Below are positions 9,931 through 18,384 of a stretch of 64,000 nucleotides of DNA, in pieces. The notes beneath the pieces are model-generated. The model made no database searches. It had not been told where the DNA came from and was given only the letters and a program-made list of their open reading frames with translations. The position numbers were made by a program, and so were the translations under genes. Source of the DNA: Diaphorobacter ruginosibacter (lineage in GTDB: Bacteria; Pseudomonadota; Gammaproteobacteria; Burkholderiales; Burkholderiaceae_C); the NCBI RefSeq assembly GCF_014395975.1, contig NZ_CP060714.1, positions 4,340,001 through 4,404,000 of the forward strand, written 5' to 3'. How positions within the stretch are numbered: the stretch's first letter is position 1; the number at the start of each line of letters is the position of its first letter.

Positions 9931-11678
9931 AGGGGCAACTCCTCCACGGGGTCGGCGACGATCTGCGGACGCACGGCCATGTCGGGCGGCACGCCCATCA
10001 TGCGCAGCGTCTGCTGCACCACTTCGCTGAAGACCGGTGCCGCGGAGATACCGCCATAGGCCGAGCCCACGGTGGGCTCGTCGATCATGACCGCCACGAT
10101 GATGCGCGGGTTGTCGATCGGCGCCATGCCCGTGAACCAGCCACGGTACTTGCCTGTGGCATAGGTCTTGCCGATCTGCTTGCGCGCGGTACCGGACTTG
10201 CCGCCCACCGAGTAGCCCACCGTCTGTGCGCGCTGGCCGGTACCACCCGGGCCGGCCGCCATGTGCAGCATCTTGCGCACCTGCGCCGCCGTCTTGGGCG
10301 TGAACACCGGAACACCCACGGCGGGCTCGCTGCTCTTGAGCATCGTGGCCGGAATCACCTTGCCGTCGTTGGAGAACACGGTGTAGGAGCGCGCCATCTG
10401 GAACAGGCTGGCCGACAGGCCGTAGCCGTACGACATGGTGGCCTGCTCCACCGGGCGCCAGCTCTTGTAGGGACGCAAGCGCCCGGCGACGGCTCCAGGG
10501 AAGGAGATGTTGGGCTTCTGCCCGAATCCGACGGCCGAGAACGTCTCCCACATGTCCTTGGCGGGCATGTTCATCGCGATCTTGGTCGTGCCGACGTTGC
10601 TCGACTTCTGGATCACGCCCTCGACGGTCAGCGCCCCGTAGTTGTGCGTGTCCGAGATGGTGGAGCCCGTGATGTTGATCCGGCCCGGCGTGGTGTCGAT
10701 CGTCGTCTCCGGCTTCACGCGGCCCGAGTTCAGCGCCAGCCCGATCGTGATCGGCTTGATGGTCGATCCCGGCTCGAATACATCGGTCATTGCGCGATTG
10801 CGCAGCTGCTCGCCGGTCAGGTTCTTGCGGTTGCCCGGATCGTAGGTGGGATAGTTGGCCAGCGCGAGCACCTCGCCCGTATGGGCATCCAGCACCACCA
10901 CGCTGCCGGCCTTGGCCTTCTTCTCGATCACTGTGTCGCGCAGCTTCTGGTAGGCGAAGAACTGCACCTTGCTGTCCACCGACAGCTGGATGTCCTTGCC
11001 GTCGAGCGGAGGCACTTCCACGCCCACGCCTTCGACGATGCGGCCCAGGCGGTCCTTGATCACGCGGCGCGAACCCGGCTTGCCGGCGAGCTCCTTGTCG
11101 AATGCGAGCTCCATGCCTTCCTGGCCGTGGTCCTCCACGTTGGTGAAGCCGACGATGTGAGCCGCCGACTCGCCCTCGGGATACTCGCGCTTGTATTCCT
11201 TGCGCTGGAAGATGCCCTTGATCTCGAGCTTGGCGATTTCCTGGCCCACGCCCCAGTCAAGCTGGCGCTTGATCCAGACAAAACTCTTGTCCTCGTCGGC
11301 GAGCTTCGCCTTGAGCGATGCATACGGCATGTCCATCAGCTTGGCCAGCTGCTTGAGCTTGGCCTGCACCTCGGGCTTGTCCTGCTCCACGTCTTCGGGG
11401 ATCGCCCAGATGCTGGCGGCGGGAACGCTGGACGCGAGGATGAGCCCGTTGCGATCGAGGATGCGGCCGCGGTTGGCCGGCAGCTCCAGGGTACGGGCAA
11501 AGCGCACCTCACCCTGGCGCAGGAAGAAGTCGTTGCCGATGACCTGCACATAGGCCGCGCGCGCCGCCAGACCCACGAATCCCAGGGCGACGACAGCGAC
11601 GATGAACTTGCTGCGCCAGACGGGCGTCTTGCTCGCAAGCAGCGGGCTGGAGATGTAGTTGACGCTGCGCGTGCTCAC
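9927..11678 (-). CDS. ftsI: Penicillin-binding protein 3, septal transpeptidase FtsI
   Basis: Single-pass inner-membrane class B PBP that cross-links septal peptidoglycan, working with FtsW. It has 583 residues. One N-terminal membrane segment lies at about 24-45, followed by the pedestal domain with the RGRILDRNG motif, then the transpeptidase domain with SxxK (STIK, catalytic Ser), SSN, and KSGTA. Translation starts at GTG 11678, which overlaps the ftsL stop as GTGA (11675-11678). Confidence 0.97.
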   Translation of the reverse strand: MSTRSVNYISSPLLASKTPVWRSKFIVAVVALGFVGLAARAAYVQVIGNDFFLRQGEVRFARTLELPANRGRILDRNGLILASSVPAASIWAIPEDVEQDKPEVQAKLKQLAKLMDMPYASLKAKLADEDKSFVWIKRQLDWGVGQEIAKLEIKGIFQRKEYKREYPEGESAAHIVGFTNVEDHGQEGMELAFDKELAGKPGSRRVIKDRLGRIVEGVGVEVPPLDGKDIQLSVDSKVQFFAYQKLRDTVIEKKAKAGSVVVLDAHTGEVLALANYPTYDPGNRKNLTGEQLRNRAMTDVFEPGSTIKPITIGLALNSGRVKPETTIDTTPGRINITGSTISDTHNYGALTVEGVIQKSSNVGTTKIAMNMPAKDMWETFSAVGFGQKPNISFPGAVAGRLRPYKSWRPVEQATMSYGYGLSASLFQMARSYTVFSNDGKVIPATMLKSSEPAVGVPVFTPKTAAQVRKMLHMAAGPGGTGQRAQTVGYSVGGKSGTARKQIGKTYATGKYRGWFTGMAPIDNPRIIVAVMIDEPTVGSAYGGISAAPVFSEVVQQTLRMMGVPPDMAVRPQIVADPVEELPL

Positions 11679-12010
11679 GGGCGCCTCCCGCCGGCCGCGG
11701 GCGCTGAAGCGGTGGCCGTGCTGGTCACCGATACGACGGGCGTTCCGTCATCGGTGACATATTGGGTGATCGCCGGCGTGGCGGAAGTCATCTGCAGCTT
11801 CTCGCGCGCCAGTGTTTCCACGCGCAGCGGCGTGGCCTGTGCGCGTTTCTCGACCTGCAGCCGCTGGTGTTCGGTTTCAAGACGGCGCGCCTCCGCCTGT
11901 GCGCGGTCGAGTTCGGTGAACAGGCGCCTCGCGTCGTACTGGTTGTTCACCAGGTACATGGAGCTCAGCATCACCGCCAACAGCAGCAACAGGTTCAGGC
12001 GCAGCATCAT
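11675..12010 (-). CDS. ftsL: Cell division protein FtsL
   Basis: Small bitopic divisome protein that forms a complex with FtsB and FtsQ and activates FtsWI. It has 111 residues: a short cytoplasmic start, a hydrophobic segment at about 4-20, then a heptad-like coiled coil (about 28-70, rich in Arg, Glu, Ala and Leu) with the conserved VETLAREKLQM motif. The tail is Ala/Pro rich. Family proteins are poorly conserved, so the assignment also rests on its position between rsmH and ftsI. The start overlaps the rsmH stop as ATGA (12007-12010). Confidence 0.93.
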   Translation of the reverse strand: MMLRLNLLLLLAVMLSSMYLVNNQYDARRLFTELDRAQAEARRLETEHQRLQVEKRAQATPLRVETLAREKLQMTSATPAITQYVTDDGTPVVSVTSTATASAPAAGGRRP

Positions 12011-12933
12011 GCCGGCACCTCCGTGCGCTCGGCCACGCGCATCACGGCACTGCGCGAGCGTGGGTTGCCCTGCACCTCGTCGGCACCGGGCTTGATGCGG
12101 TCGAGCGCCTTCAGGCGCATCGGTGTCGGCGGCGCAAAGGGTGCACGGCGGTCGTAGACCTCCTTGGAGTGCTGCGCGATGAACTGCTTGACGATGCGGT
12201 CTTCAAGCGAATGAAAGCTGATCACCACCAGGCGGCCGCCCGGCTTGAGAATGCGCAGGCTGCCTTCTAGCGCCTGTTGCAGCTCTTCAAGCTCGGCGTT
12301 GATGAAAATCCGAAGAGCCTGAAATGTGCGCGTTGCAGGGTTCTGGCCCGGCTCGCGGGTTTTGACCGCGCCAGCCACGACGTCGGCCAATTCGGAGGTG
12401 TTTGTAATTGGACCCCGTTCCTCGCGCCGAGCAACAATCGCCTTTGCAATGGGGCCAGCAAACCGTTCTTCGCCGTAGTCACGTATCACCTCCGCTATCT
12501 GCTTTGCTTCAGCCTCTGCCAACCACTGGGCCACACTTTCACCACGGGTGGTGTCCATGCGCATGTCCAGCGGGCCGTCGAAGCGGAAGCTGAAGCCACG
12601 CTCCGGATCATCGATTTGTGGAGAGCTCACCCCCAGGTCCAGCAGCAGCCCGTCCACGCTGCGCTCAGGCAGTTCGCCGAGATGGCGAAAGCCTTCGTGC
12701 CGGATTGAAAAACGCGCATCAGTGATGCGCGTTGCGGCTTCGATGGCTTGTGGGTCCTTGTCGAACGCCACGAGATGTCCGCCCGGCCCCAGCCTCTGCA
12801 GGATCAGGCCCGAGTGGCCGCCCCGGCCGAAGGTGCCGTCGACATAGGTCGCCGAAGCGTCGTGGTCAGGACTGAACAGGGCATCGACCGCCTCGTTCAG
12901 CAGGACCGTGGTGTGCAGCAATGGCTGGTTCAC
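12007..12933 (-). CDS. rsmH: 16S rRNA (cytosine(1402)-N(4))-methyltransferase
   Basis: SAM-dependent methyltransferase that modifies C1402 of 16S rRNA. It has 308 residues, normal for the family. The SAM loop DGTFGRGGHSGLIL is at about residues 33-46, and LLDLGVSSPQ and the C-terminal ISFHSLEDRIVK are present. It starts 9 bp after mraZ. Codons for about residues 125-208 (roughly 12310-12560) differ from all neighbours: two ATA codons and many ATT, GTT, TTG, ACA and CCA codons, while the protein motifs remain intact. This suggests a recombined segment (see findings). Confidence 0.96.
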   Translation of the reverse strand: MNQPLLHTTVLLNEAVDALFSPDHDASATYVDGTFGRGGHSGLILQRLGPGGHLVAFDKDPQAIEAATRITDARFSIRHEGFRHLGELPERSVDGLLLDLGVSSPQIDDPERGFSFRFDGPLDMRMDTTRGESVAQWLAEAEAKQIAEVIRDYGEERFAGPIAKAIVARREERGPITNTSELADVVAGAVKTREPGQNPATRTFQALRIFINAELEELQQALEGSLRILKPGGRLVVISFHSLEDRIVKQFIAQHSKEVYDRRAPFAPPTPMRLKALDRIKPGADEVQGNPRSRSAVMRVAERTEVPA

Positions 12934-12942
12934 TCGCGGCCC

Positions 12943-13371
12943 CTAGAAAGAAAAATCTTTGAAAACATCCGGCATCTCACCTTGCATTGCCTCGGCCTCA
13001 TCGGCGTCGTATTTCGCCTTGTCCCAAAGCTCGAAGTGATTGCCCATACCCAGCAGCATGGTGTCCTTGCTGATGCCTGCGCCCTGGCGCAGCTCCGGAG
13101 AGATCAGCACGCGTCCGGTGCCGTCCATCTCCACATCCATGGCGTTGCCCAGGAAGATGCGCTTCCACCATTGCGCCGACATGGGCAGCTGGGCGATGCG
13201 CTCGCGGAACTTTTCCCATTCGGGGCGCGGAAACACCATCAGACACCCATGCGGATGCTTGGTGATGGTGAGTTGGCCGGCAGCCGTCGCCATCAGGACG
13301 TCACGATGCCGGGTCGGTACAGATAACCGACCCTTTGCATCGAGACTGATGGATGACGCCCCTTGAAACAC
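12943..13371 (-). CDS. mraZ: Division/cell wall cluster transcriptional repressor MraZ
   Basis: AbrB-like DNA-binding protein that represses its own cluster by binding tandem repeats upstream. It has 142 residues in two SpoVT-AbrB-type halves, each with the signature found here as LDAKGRLSVPTRHR and MDGTGRVLISPELR. The start is GTG 13371, giving the usual MFQG-type N-terminus. The repeats at 13417-13450 are its likely binding site, about 45-80 bp upstream of its start. Confidence 0.96.
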   Translation of the reverse strand: MFQGASSISLDAKGRLSVPTRHRDVLMATAAGQLTITKHPHGCLMVFPRPEWEKFRERIAQLPMSAQWWKRIFLGNAMDVEMDGTGRVLISPELRQGAGISKDTMLLGMGNHFELWDKAKYDADEAEAMQGEMPDVFKDFSF

Positions 13372-13416
13372 CGTTGGACCTCAGCTTGGTTGACCGGCAT
13401 TTTCGAAAATCGCCGG

Positions 13417-13450
13417 CACTTTTCACCACTTAATTGCACTTTTTTGCACT
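13417..13450 (-). promoter_or_regulatory. Putative MraZ operator: four AGTG boxes at 10-bp period
   Basis: On the minus strand four AGTG cores occur exactly every 10 bp (plus-strand CACT at 13417-13420, 13427-13430, 13437-13440, 13447-13450); three of them read AAGTG. MraZ proteins bind tandem short repeats at this spacing: TGGG-type repeats in E. coli and AAAGTG-type repeats in Mollicutes. The most upstream box overlaps the proposed -10, as expected for an autorepressor. Confidence 0.7.
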
Positions 13451-13475
13451 GTAGCAGGAAAAGAACACCACGCAA
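13448..13475 (-). promoter_or_regulatory. Probable sigma70 promoter of the division cluster
   Basis: On the minus strand there is TTGCGT (13470-13475), a 16-bp spacer and TACAGT (13448-13453), the latter preceded by TG one base upstream (extended -10). It lies about 75 bp upstream of mraZ and overlaps the first AGTG box. The match is moderate; a TTGACC at 13478-13483 is an alternative -35 but is too distant. Confidence 0.4.
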
Positions 13476-13623
13476 GAGGTCAAGCAACACAAATTTGCAA
13501 TGAAATCAATGACTTAGGCTCACCATCAAAGGTTTGCCACCCGATAAAACCCTTATTTATTAAGCACTTAGGGTTTGCTGTGGAAGTGACACTTGAGCCT
13601 TGTGAGCTAATTCGACAAAACCG

Positions 13624-14940
13624 TCAGAGAATGTATCTGGACAAGTCTTCGTTTTGACTGAGCATCTGTAGACGTGCATCAACATATGCGGCGTCGATCC
13701 GCACGGTCTGGCCCGAGAGCTTGACCGCATCGAAGCTGACCTCGTCCAGGAGGCGCTCCATCACCGTGGACAGGCGGCGCGCGCCGATGTTCTCGGTGCG
13801 CTCGTTCACGTCATAGGCGATGTGCGCCAGGCGGGTGATGCCGTCGGGGGCGAACTCCAGCGTCACGCCCTCGGTCGCGAGCAGCGCCTGGTATTGCTTC
13901 ACAAGCGACGCATGGGTCTGCGTGAGGATGGCCTCGAAATCCTTCACCGACAGCGATTCAAGCTCCACACGGATCGGGAAACGGCCCTGCAGCTCGGGGA
14001 TGAGGTCGCTGGGCTTGGCGAGATGGAACGCACCCGAGGCGATGAACAGGATGTGGTCGGTCTTGACCATGCCGTACTTGGTGGACACGGTCGTGCCCTC
14101 CACCAGCGGCAGCAGGTCGCGCTGCACGCCCTGGCGGGATACGTCGGAGCCCGAGGACTCCTGGCGCACGGCGACCTTGTCGATTTCATCAATGAAGACG
14201 ATGCCGTTCTGCTCCGCGTTGGCGAGGGCGCGGCTCTTCACCTCGTCCTCGTTCACCAGCTTGGCGGCCTCCTCGTCGATCAGCAGCTTCATGGCCTCGG
14301 CGATCCTGAGCTTGCGCGTCTTGCGTTTCTCGCCACCCATCTGGCTGAACATGCCGCGCAACTGCTCGGTCATCTCCTCCATACCCTGGGGGCCCATGAT
14401 CTCGAGCTGCTGGCGCGCCTCGGCCAGGTCGATCTCGATCTCCTTGTCATCGAGCTGCCCCTCGCGCAGCTTCTTGCGGAAGGTCTGGCGCGCCGCGCCG
14501 TCGGGCGCGGGTTCGCTGCCGCGGGCGGGCGGAATCAGCACATCAAGGATGCGCTCCTCGGCCGCGTCTTCGGCACGCATGCGCAGTTTCTTCATGTCGG
14601 CTTCGCGCGTCTGCTTGACGGCGATCTCGACGAGGTCACGCACGATGGAGTCCACATCCTTGCCCACATAACCCACCTCGGTGAACTTGGTGGCCTCGAC
14701 CTTGATGAATGGTGCATCGGCGAGCCGCGCCAGGCGGCGCGCGATCTCGGTCTTGCCCACGCCCGTGGGGCCGATCATCAGAATGTTCTTGGGCGTGATT
14801 TCGTGGCGCAGGCTTATGTCCACCTGCTGACGGCGCCAGCGGTTGCGCAGGGCAATGGCGACTGCGCGCTTGGCGCTGTTCTGTCCGACGATGTGGTTGT
14901 CGAGTTCGGAAACAATTTCCTGAGGGGTCATCGAGTACAT
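13624..14940 (-). CDS. hslU: ATP-dependent protease ATPase subunit HslU
   Basis: AAA+ unfoldase of the HslUV (ClpYQ) protease. It has 438 residues. The start MYSMTPQEIVSELDNHIVGQ matches the family; the frame is open further upstream but that part has no family resemblance. Walker A is GPTGVGKTE, Walker B is VFIDEID, the intermediate domain is charged and helical (about 110-240), and the C-terminal tail LSRYIL is the conserved segment that inserts into HslV. It lies 86 bp downstream of hslV. Confidence 0.97.
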   Translation of the reverse strand: MYSMTPQEIVSELDNHIVGQNSAKRAVAIALRNRWRRQQVDISLRHEITPKNILMIGPTGVGKTEIARRLARLADAPFIKVEATKFTEVGYVGKDVDSIVRDLVEIAVKQTREADMKKLRMRAEDAAEERILDVLIPPARGSEPAPDGAARQTFRKKLREGQLDDKEIEIDLAEARQQLEIMGPQGMEEMTEQLRGMFSQMGGEKRKTRKLRIAEAMKLLIDEEAAKLVNEDEVKSRALANAEQNGIVFIDEIDKVAVRQESSGSDVSRQGVQRDLLPLVEGTTVSTKYGMVKTDHILFIASGAFHLAKPSDLIPELQGRFPIRVELESLSVKDFEAILTQTHASLVKQYQALLATEGVTLEFAPDGITRLAHIAYDVNERTENIGARRLSTVMERLLDEVSFDAVKLSGQTVRIDAAYVDARLQMLSQNEDLSRYIL

Positions 14941-15026
14941 GGCGTCCCGGCAATGTCTGTGCTGAGTGAAAAGGAAGGCGTTTGCTTGTGCTCCCTCTCC
15001 CCGAGGGGAAGAAGGGAGCCCGTCGA

Positions 15027-15575
15027 TCACAACGTCTCGATCGTGTGATGCATGTTGGTGTAGATGCACAGTTCGCCCGCAATCGCCAGCGACTTGCGCA
15101 CCACCTCTTCCGCGGAAAGCTCGGTGTTGTTCAGCAGCGCCTTGGCCGCTGAATGCGCATAGGCGCCGCCGGAGCCGATGGCGACGATGCCCTGCTCGGG
15201 CTCCAGCACGTCGCCGTTGCCGGTGATGATGAGGGAGGCGGTTTCATCGGCCACGGCCAGCATGGCCTCGAGGCGGCGCAGCACGCGGTCGGTACGCCAG
15301 TCCTTGGTGAGCTCGATGGCCGCGCGGGTGAGCTGGCCGTTGTGCTTCTCGAGCTTGGCCTCGAAGCGCTCGAACAAGGTGAACGCGTCGGCCGTGGCCC
15401 CCGCAAATCCGGCCAGCACCTTGCCGCCATAGAGCTTGCGAACCTTGCGCGCGGTGCCCTTGACCACGATGTTGCCGAGCGTGACCTGGCCGTCGCCGCC
15501 GATGGCGACCTGGATGCTGCCGTCGGCCAACTGGCGTCGGACACTGAGAATGGTGGTGCCGTGATACTGTTCCAT
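15027..15575 (-). CDS. hslV: ATP-dependent protease proteolytic subunit HslV
   Basis: Threonine protease ring subunit of HslUV. It has 182 residues. After a short propeptide (MEQYHG) comes TTILSVRR, where the first Thr becomes the N-terminal nucleophile; the conserved GGDGQVTLG and GSGGAYA segments follow. The frame is open about 80 bp upstream, but MEQYHG is the usual start for this group. No clear Shine-Dalgarno sequence precedes the ATG. A sigma32-like promoter lies just upstream, fitting heat-shock control of hslVU. Confidence 0.97.
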   Translation of the reverse strand: MEQYHGTTILSVRRQLADGSIQVAIGGDGQVTLGNIVVKGTARKVRKLYGGKVLAGFAGATADAFTLFERFEAKLEKHNGQLTRAAIELTKDWRTDRVLRRLEAMLAVADETASLIITGNGDVLEPEQGIVAIGSGGAYAHSAAKALLNNTELSAEEVVRKSLAIAGELCIYTNMHHTIETL

Positions 15576-15584
15576 GGGTGTGAA

Positions 15585-15612
15585 AGATGGTGCCGAAGGA
15601 GGAAAACTCAAG
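15585..15612 (-). promoter_or_regulatory. Candidate sigma32 (heat shock) promoter of hslVU
   Basis: On the minus strand CTTGAGT (15606-15612) is separated by 13 bp from CACCATCT (15585-15592), close to the RpoH consensus CTTGAAA and CCCCATNT with an accepted spacing. It ends only 9 bp before the hslV ATG, so the transcript would be nearly leaderless. Confidence 0.42.
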
Positions 15613-15654
15613 GCGACAAGGCCCCTCTTTTTGCGTCTTTTTGAACCCCGCAAC

Positions 15655-15689
15655 AAAAAAAGAAAAAGCGCGCAGGAGGTGCGCGCTTT
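15655..15689 (-). terminator. Rho-independent terminator after the STAS-domain gene
   Basis: On the minus strand a 9-bp stem (AAAGCGCGC / GCGCGCTTT) is followed by a T-rich run. It lies about 30 bp past the stop at 15720 and separates that transcript from hslVU. Confidence 0.8.
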
Positions 15690-15719
15690 CGGTTCCGGCG
15701 TTTGAGGGAGGGGCTGGCG

Positions 15720-17450
15720 TCAATTGCGGCGCGGAACCACCCACGCATGCTCGCCGACGCCGATCACGTTGAAGAACACAGCGATCAGGCGATGCAGGTT
15801 GGTGAACTGCACCACCTGCCCCTTGGCCTGCTGCTCGGCGGCCCAGTTCAGCACCGAGCCCGCCGCCGGGAAATCCATGCGGATCAGGTTGTCGCAGGCA
15901 ATGATGAGCGGCGCATCCGGCTTGGCCTCTGCCTCGAAGGGCTGCAGCAGCGGGACGGCATCGCCATCGATATGGCCCGAGAGGCCCGGCAGATGCGCTT
16001 TTTCCTGCGCGGCGGCGCGGGAAGCTCCCATTGCCGCGCCGGGAGCATCCCCCTCACGCTGGCGTGCCTGTTCCAGGGCCGCGTTCGCGGCACTGTCGTC
16101 CCCGGAGAACCGGCACTTGACGGCGGCCCAGGATGGCGGGGAGACCTCGTAGGTCACGCAGTAGTCGAGCGCCACCAGTTCGAACTCATCGGGCAGGCTC
16201 ATCAGGCGCAGCGTCGCCATGCGCAGGCGCCACCATTGGTCATCCACCGCACGATCGCCCGAGGGCGTCTTCGATTGCAGCAGTGCGCTGAGGGCAGGCA
16301 CGCCGACGAACTTGAGTTCGACAGGTTCGTCCGCCCAGCGCTGGAAGAGATCAGCCAGTCCCGCGATGGCGGCCGTCTCGATATCGGCCATGCGCGACCA
16401 GTTCAGCGTCCATGGCGGTGCGGGTTTGCGCGCGATGGAGGCCAGCAGCGCCGTGAGCGACTGCTGCGTCAGCGTCGAGGGCGCGCTCCAGTTGAATTCA
16501 CGCTGAATCGCGGCGGCTGCGCTGGCAGATGCGGCCATGCTCAGCCCCAGTTGCTCGGGCAGCGAGAACCACAATGGAGCCGACCGCCCGAAGCGACCTG
16601 CATATTCGATGGCCAGCTTGTCGAAGCGATCCTGCTGGCCCGTGGCCCGGTACAGATCGAACAGGGTCATCCAGATGTCGATCTGCTCCTTGGGCTGATC
16701 CTTCGCGTGTTGAGCGAGCACTTCCAGCAAGCCTGATTCGGCGCCCGCGTAGTCGCCATTGGCGAAGCGTATGGCGGCCTCTTCAAGATCAGGTTCGTGC
16801 ACAAATTTCTCCAGTTCCTCGTGGAAAACAACCGCATCCATCCCCAACGTGGGCACCTCAACCCCTGCGGGAGCACCCGGGAGCCCCATCGGAAGGGTCG
16901 ACGCCACTGCGCCGTCCACCAACGGAGTCGTCGGGGCAAATCCCATCGATGCCGTCAAAGGCGCCGTAGGAGCAAACTCCAGGGGTACCTCCGCCGTTCC
17001 CGGCCCATCATGGATGGGCGGCACCACGCGCGGCACCGCAGGAGCGTCGCCGCCAGCAGCGCCCGGCTTGGCACGCCACCACTGCTGCGACATCTGCGCC
17101 TCGATCTCGTCGATCTTCTTGAGCGTGACCGCCCGGCCGTCGGGTGACGCCGTGGCCGCCTGCTGCTGCAGCAGCGTGCTCTGGGCAAACGACGTGCGCC
17201 CCGTGGCGTCCTCGAGCTTCTGCCCCTGCACGACCTCCTTGCGGCGAATCTTGCGCAGCTGATCGAACTCCCTGCGGCGCACGAAGTCGTTACGCCGCTT
17301 GCGCTCGATCATCTCCTTGAGCACCTGTTTACTGTACAGGCCCTCCTTGTCCTCTTCGGGCGCGTCCAATTCTGACCACTGCACGGTCGGGTTGCGCACA
17401 AAACGCACCACCTTGGACAACAAGCCGCGGGCAGAATCTTCCTTGCTCAT
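15720..17450 (-). CDS. Uncharacterised protein with C-terminal STAS domain
   Basis: A 576-residue soluble protein with no signal peptide or membrane segment. The N-terminal ~110 residues are charged and basic (repeated RRK/KIRRKE clusters, probably helical). A Pro/Ala-rich linker (about 130-215) and a helical middle region resembling tetratricopeptide repeats follow. The last ~80 residues (VPLLQPF...IRMDFPAAGSVLNW...VQFTNLHRLIAVFFNVIGV) look like a STAS domain of the MlaB/anti-sigma-antagonist kind. I chose ATG 17450 (MSKEDSARG); an in-frame start lies 11 codons upstream. It is 67 bp after dksA, probably co-transcribed, with a terminator after it. Function unknown. Confidence 0.75.
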   Translation of the reverse strand: MSKEDSARGLLSKVVRFVRNPTVQWSELDAPEEDKEGLYSKQVLKEMIERKRRNDFVRRREFDQLRKIRRKEVVQGQKLEDATGRTSFAQSTLLQQQAATASPDGRAVTLKKIDEIEAQMSQQWWRAKPGAAGGDAPAVPRVVPPIHDGPGTAEVPLEFAPTAPLTASMGFAPTTPLVDGAVASTLPMGLPGAPAGVEVPTLGMDAVVFHEELEKFVHEPDLEEAAIRFANGDYAGAESGLLEVLAQHAKDQPKEQIDIWMTLFDLYRATGQQDRFDKLAIEYAGRFGRSAPLWFSLPEQLGLSMAASASAAAAIQREFNWSAPSTLTQQSLTALLASIARKPAPPWTLNWSRMADIETAAIAGLADLFQRWADEPVELKFVGVPALSALLQSKTPSGDRAVDDQWWRLRMATLRLMSLPDEFELVALDYCVTYEVSPPSWAAVKCRFSGDDSAANAALEQARQREGDAPGAAMGASRAAAQEKAHLPGLSGHIDGDAVPLLQPFEAEAKPDAPLIIACDNLIRMDFPAAGSVLNWAAEQQAKGQVVQFTNLHRLIAVFFNVIGVGEHAWVVPRRN

Positions 17451-17517
17451 GGGGCAGCATGGCTTGCGCGTCGCAGTGTCCATGGACCAGCCATGTCCGC
17501 CGCGGGCGCGTACGCCA

Positions 17518-18219
17518 TCAATCTCCGTACATCTTTTGCTTCAGCTCACGACGCTGCTGCGCTTCGAGCGACAGCGTGGCCGTGGGGCGGGCGATCAGGC
17601 GACCCACACCGATCGGTTCACCGGTTTCGTCGCAGTAGCCATAGTCTCCTGCATCGATTCTGGCGATGGACTGCTCGATCTTCTTCAACAGTTTGCGCTC
17701 GCGGTCGCGCGTGCGCAACTCCAGCGCGTGCTCTTCCTCGATCGTCGCACGATCCGCCGGATCAGGCACGACGACGGTGTCTTCGCGCAGATGCTCGGTG
17801 GTCTCGCCGGCATTGTTGTGCATATCTTGCTTGATTTGCGTCAACTTGTGGCGAAAGAACGCCAATTGCTTGTCGTTCATGTACTCGCTCTCGGGCATGG
17901 CGAGCACTTCGGCGTCGGAGAGCTCTTCTCCGTTCTTCGTTTTCCAGTTGTTGGCCAACTTGGGATCCTTCTTGGCGGCCGCCGCGGTAGCTTGCAATGT
18001 CGTAGGCATAGTGTCGTTTCTGCTGGCGACGGAGGCCGGATTGGCCCCCGCTTTTGCCGGTGATGGTACGGGCGAATGCGTGGATCGGGAAGTGTGCCGG
18101 GATTCCCCTGCGTCCTCGGGCTTGCGTGCTCCGGCCGAAGCGGCCGGCGCGTTGCCCACCGCCTTGCCAGCGCTGGGTGCCTGGGCGGTCGCCTTGGACT
18201 TGCTGGGTACGGCTTTCAC
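17518..18219 (-). CDS. dksA: RNA polymerase-binding transcription factor DksA, single-Cys type
   Basis: Binds the RNA polymerase secondary channel and, with ppGpp, adjusts rRNA and biosynthetic promoters. It has 233 residues: a low-complexity Ala/Lys/Ser N-terminus (1-70), a coiled-coil hairpin with the tip motif DPADRA (153-158), and the C-terminal globular domain. The four zinc cysteines of E. coli DksA are reduced to Cys196, with Thr199, Ser217 and Ala220 at the other positions, as in zinc-independent DksA2-type proteins. The start GTG 18219 has a good GGAG seven bases upstream; ATG 18009 would give 163 residues. A TACAAT -10-like element lies at 18293-18298. A CobW metallochaperone gene is immediately upstream. 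Confidence 0.93.
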   Translation of the reverse strand: MKAVPSKSKATAQAPSAGKAVGNAPAASAGARKPEDAGESRHTSRSTHSPVPSPAKAGANPASVASRNDTMPTTLQATAAAAKKDPKLANNWKTKNGEELSDAEVLAMPESEYMNDKQLAFFRHKLTQIKQDMHNNAGETTEHLREDTVVVPDPADRATIEEEHALELRTRDRERKLLKKIEQSIARIDAGDYGYCDETGEPIGVGRLIARPTATLSLEAQQRRELKQKMYGD

Positions 18220-18384
18220 TTCCTGTCTCCTCGCAATACGGGCGGAGCCGGAATCATTGATGGCACAACGATCCCGGGTTTTTCGGGGCGCGATTGTAGC
18301 GATCTATTCATCGGATGGGGGAAAAGTGGTGCGCATTCCACGTGTACTTTCTCAATCCCTCATCACAAAAGGAACGATTCCGCG

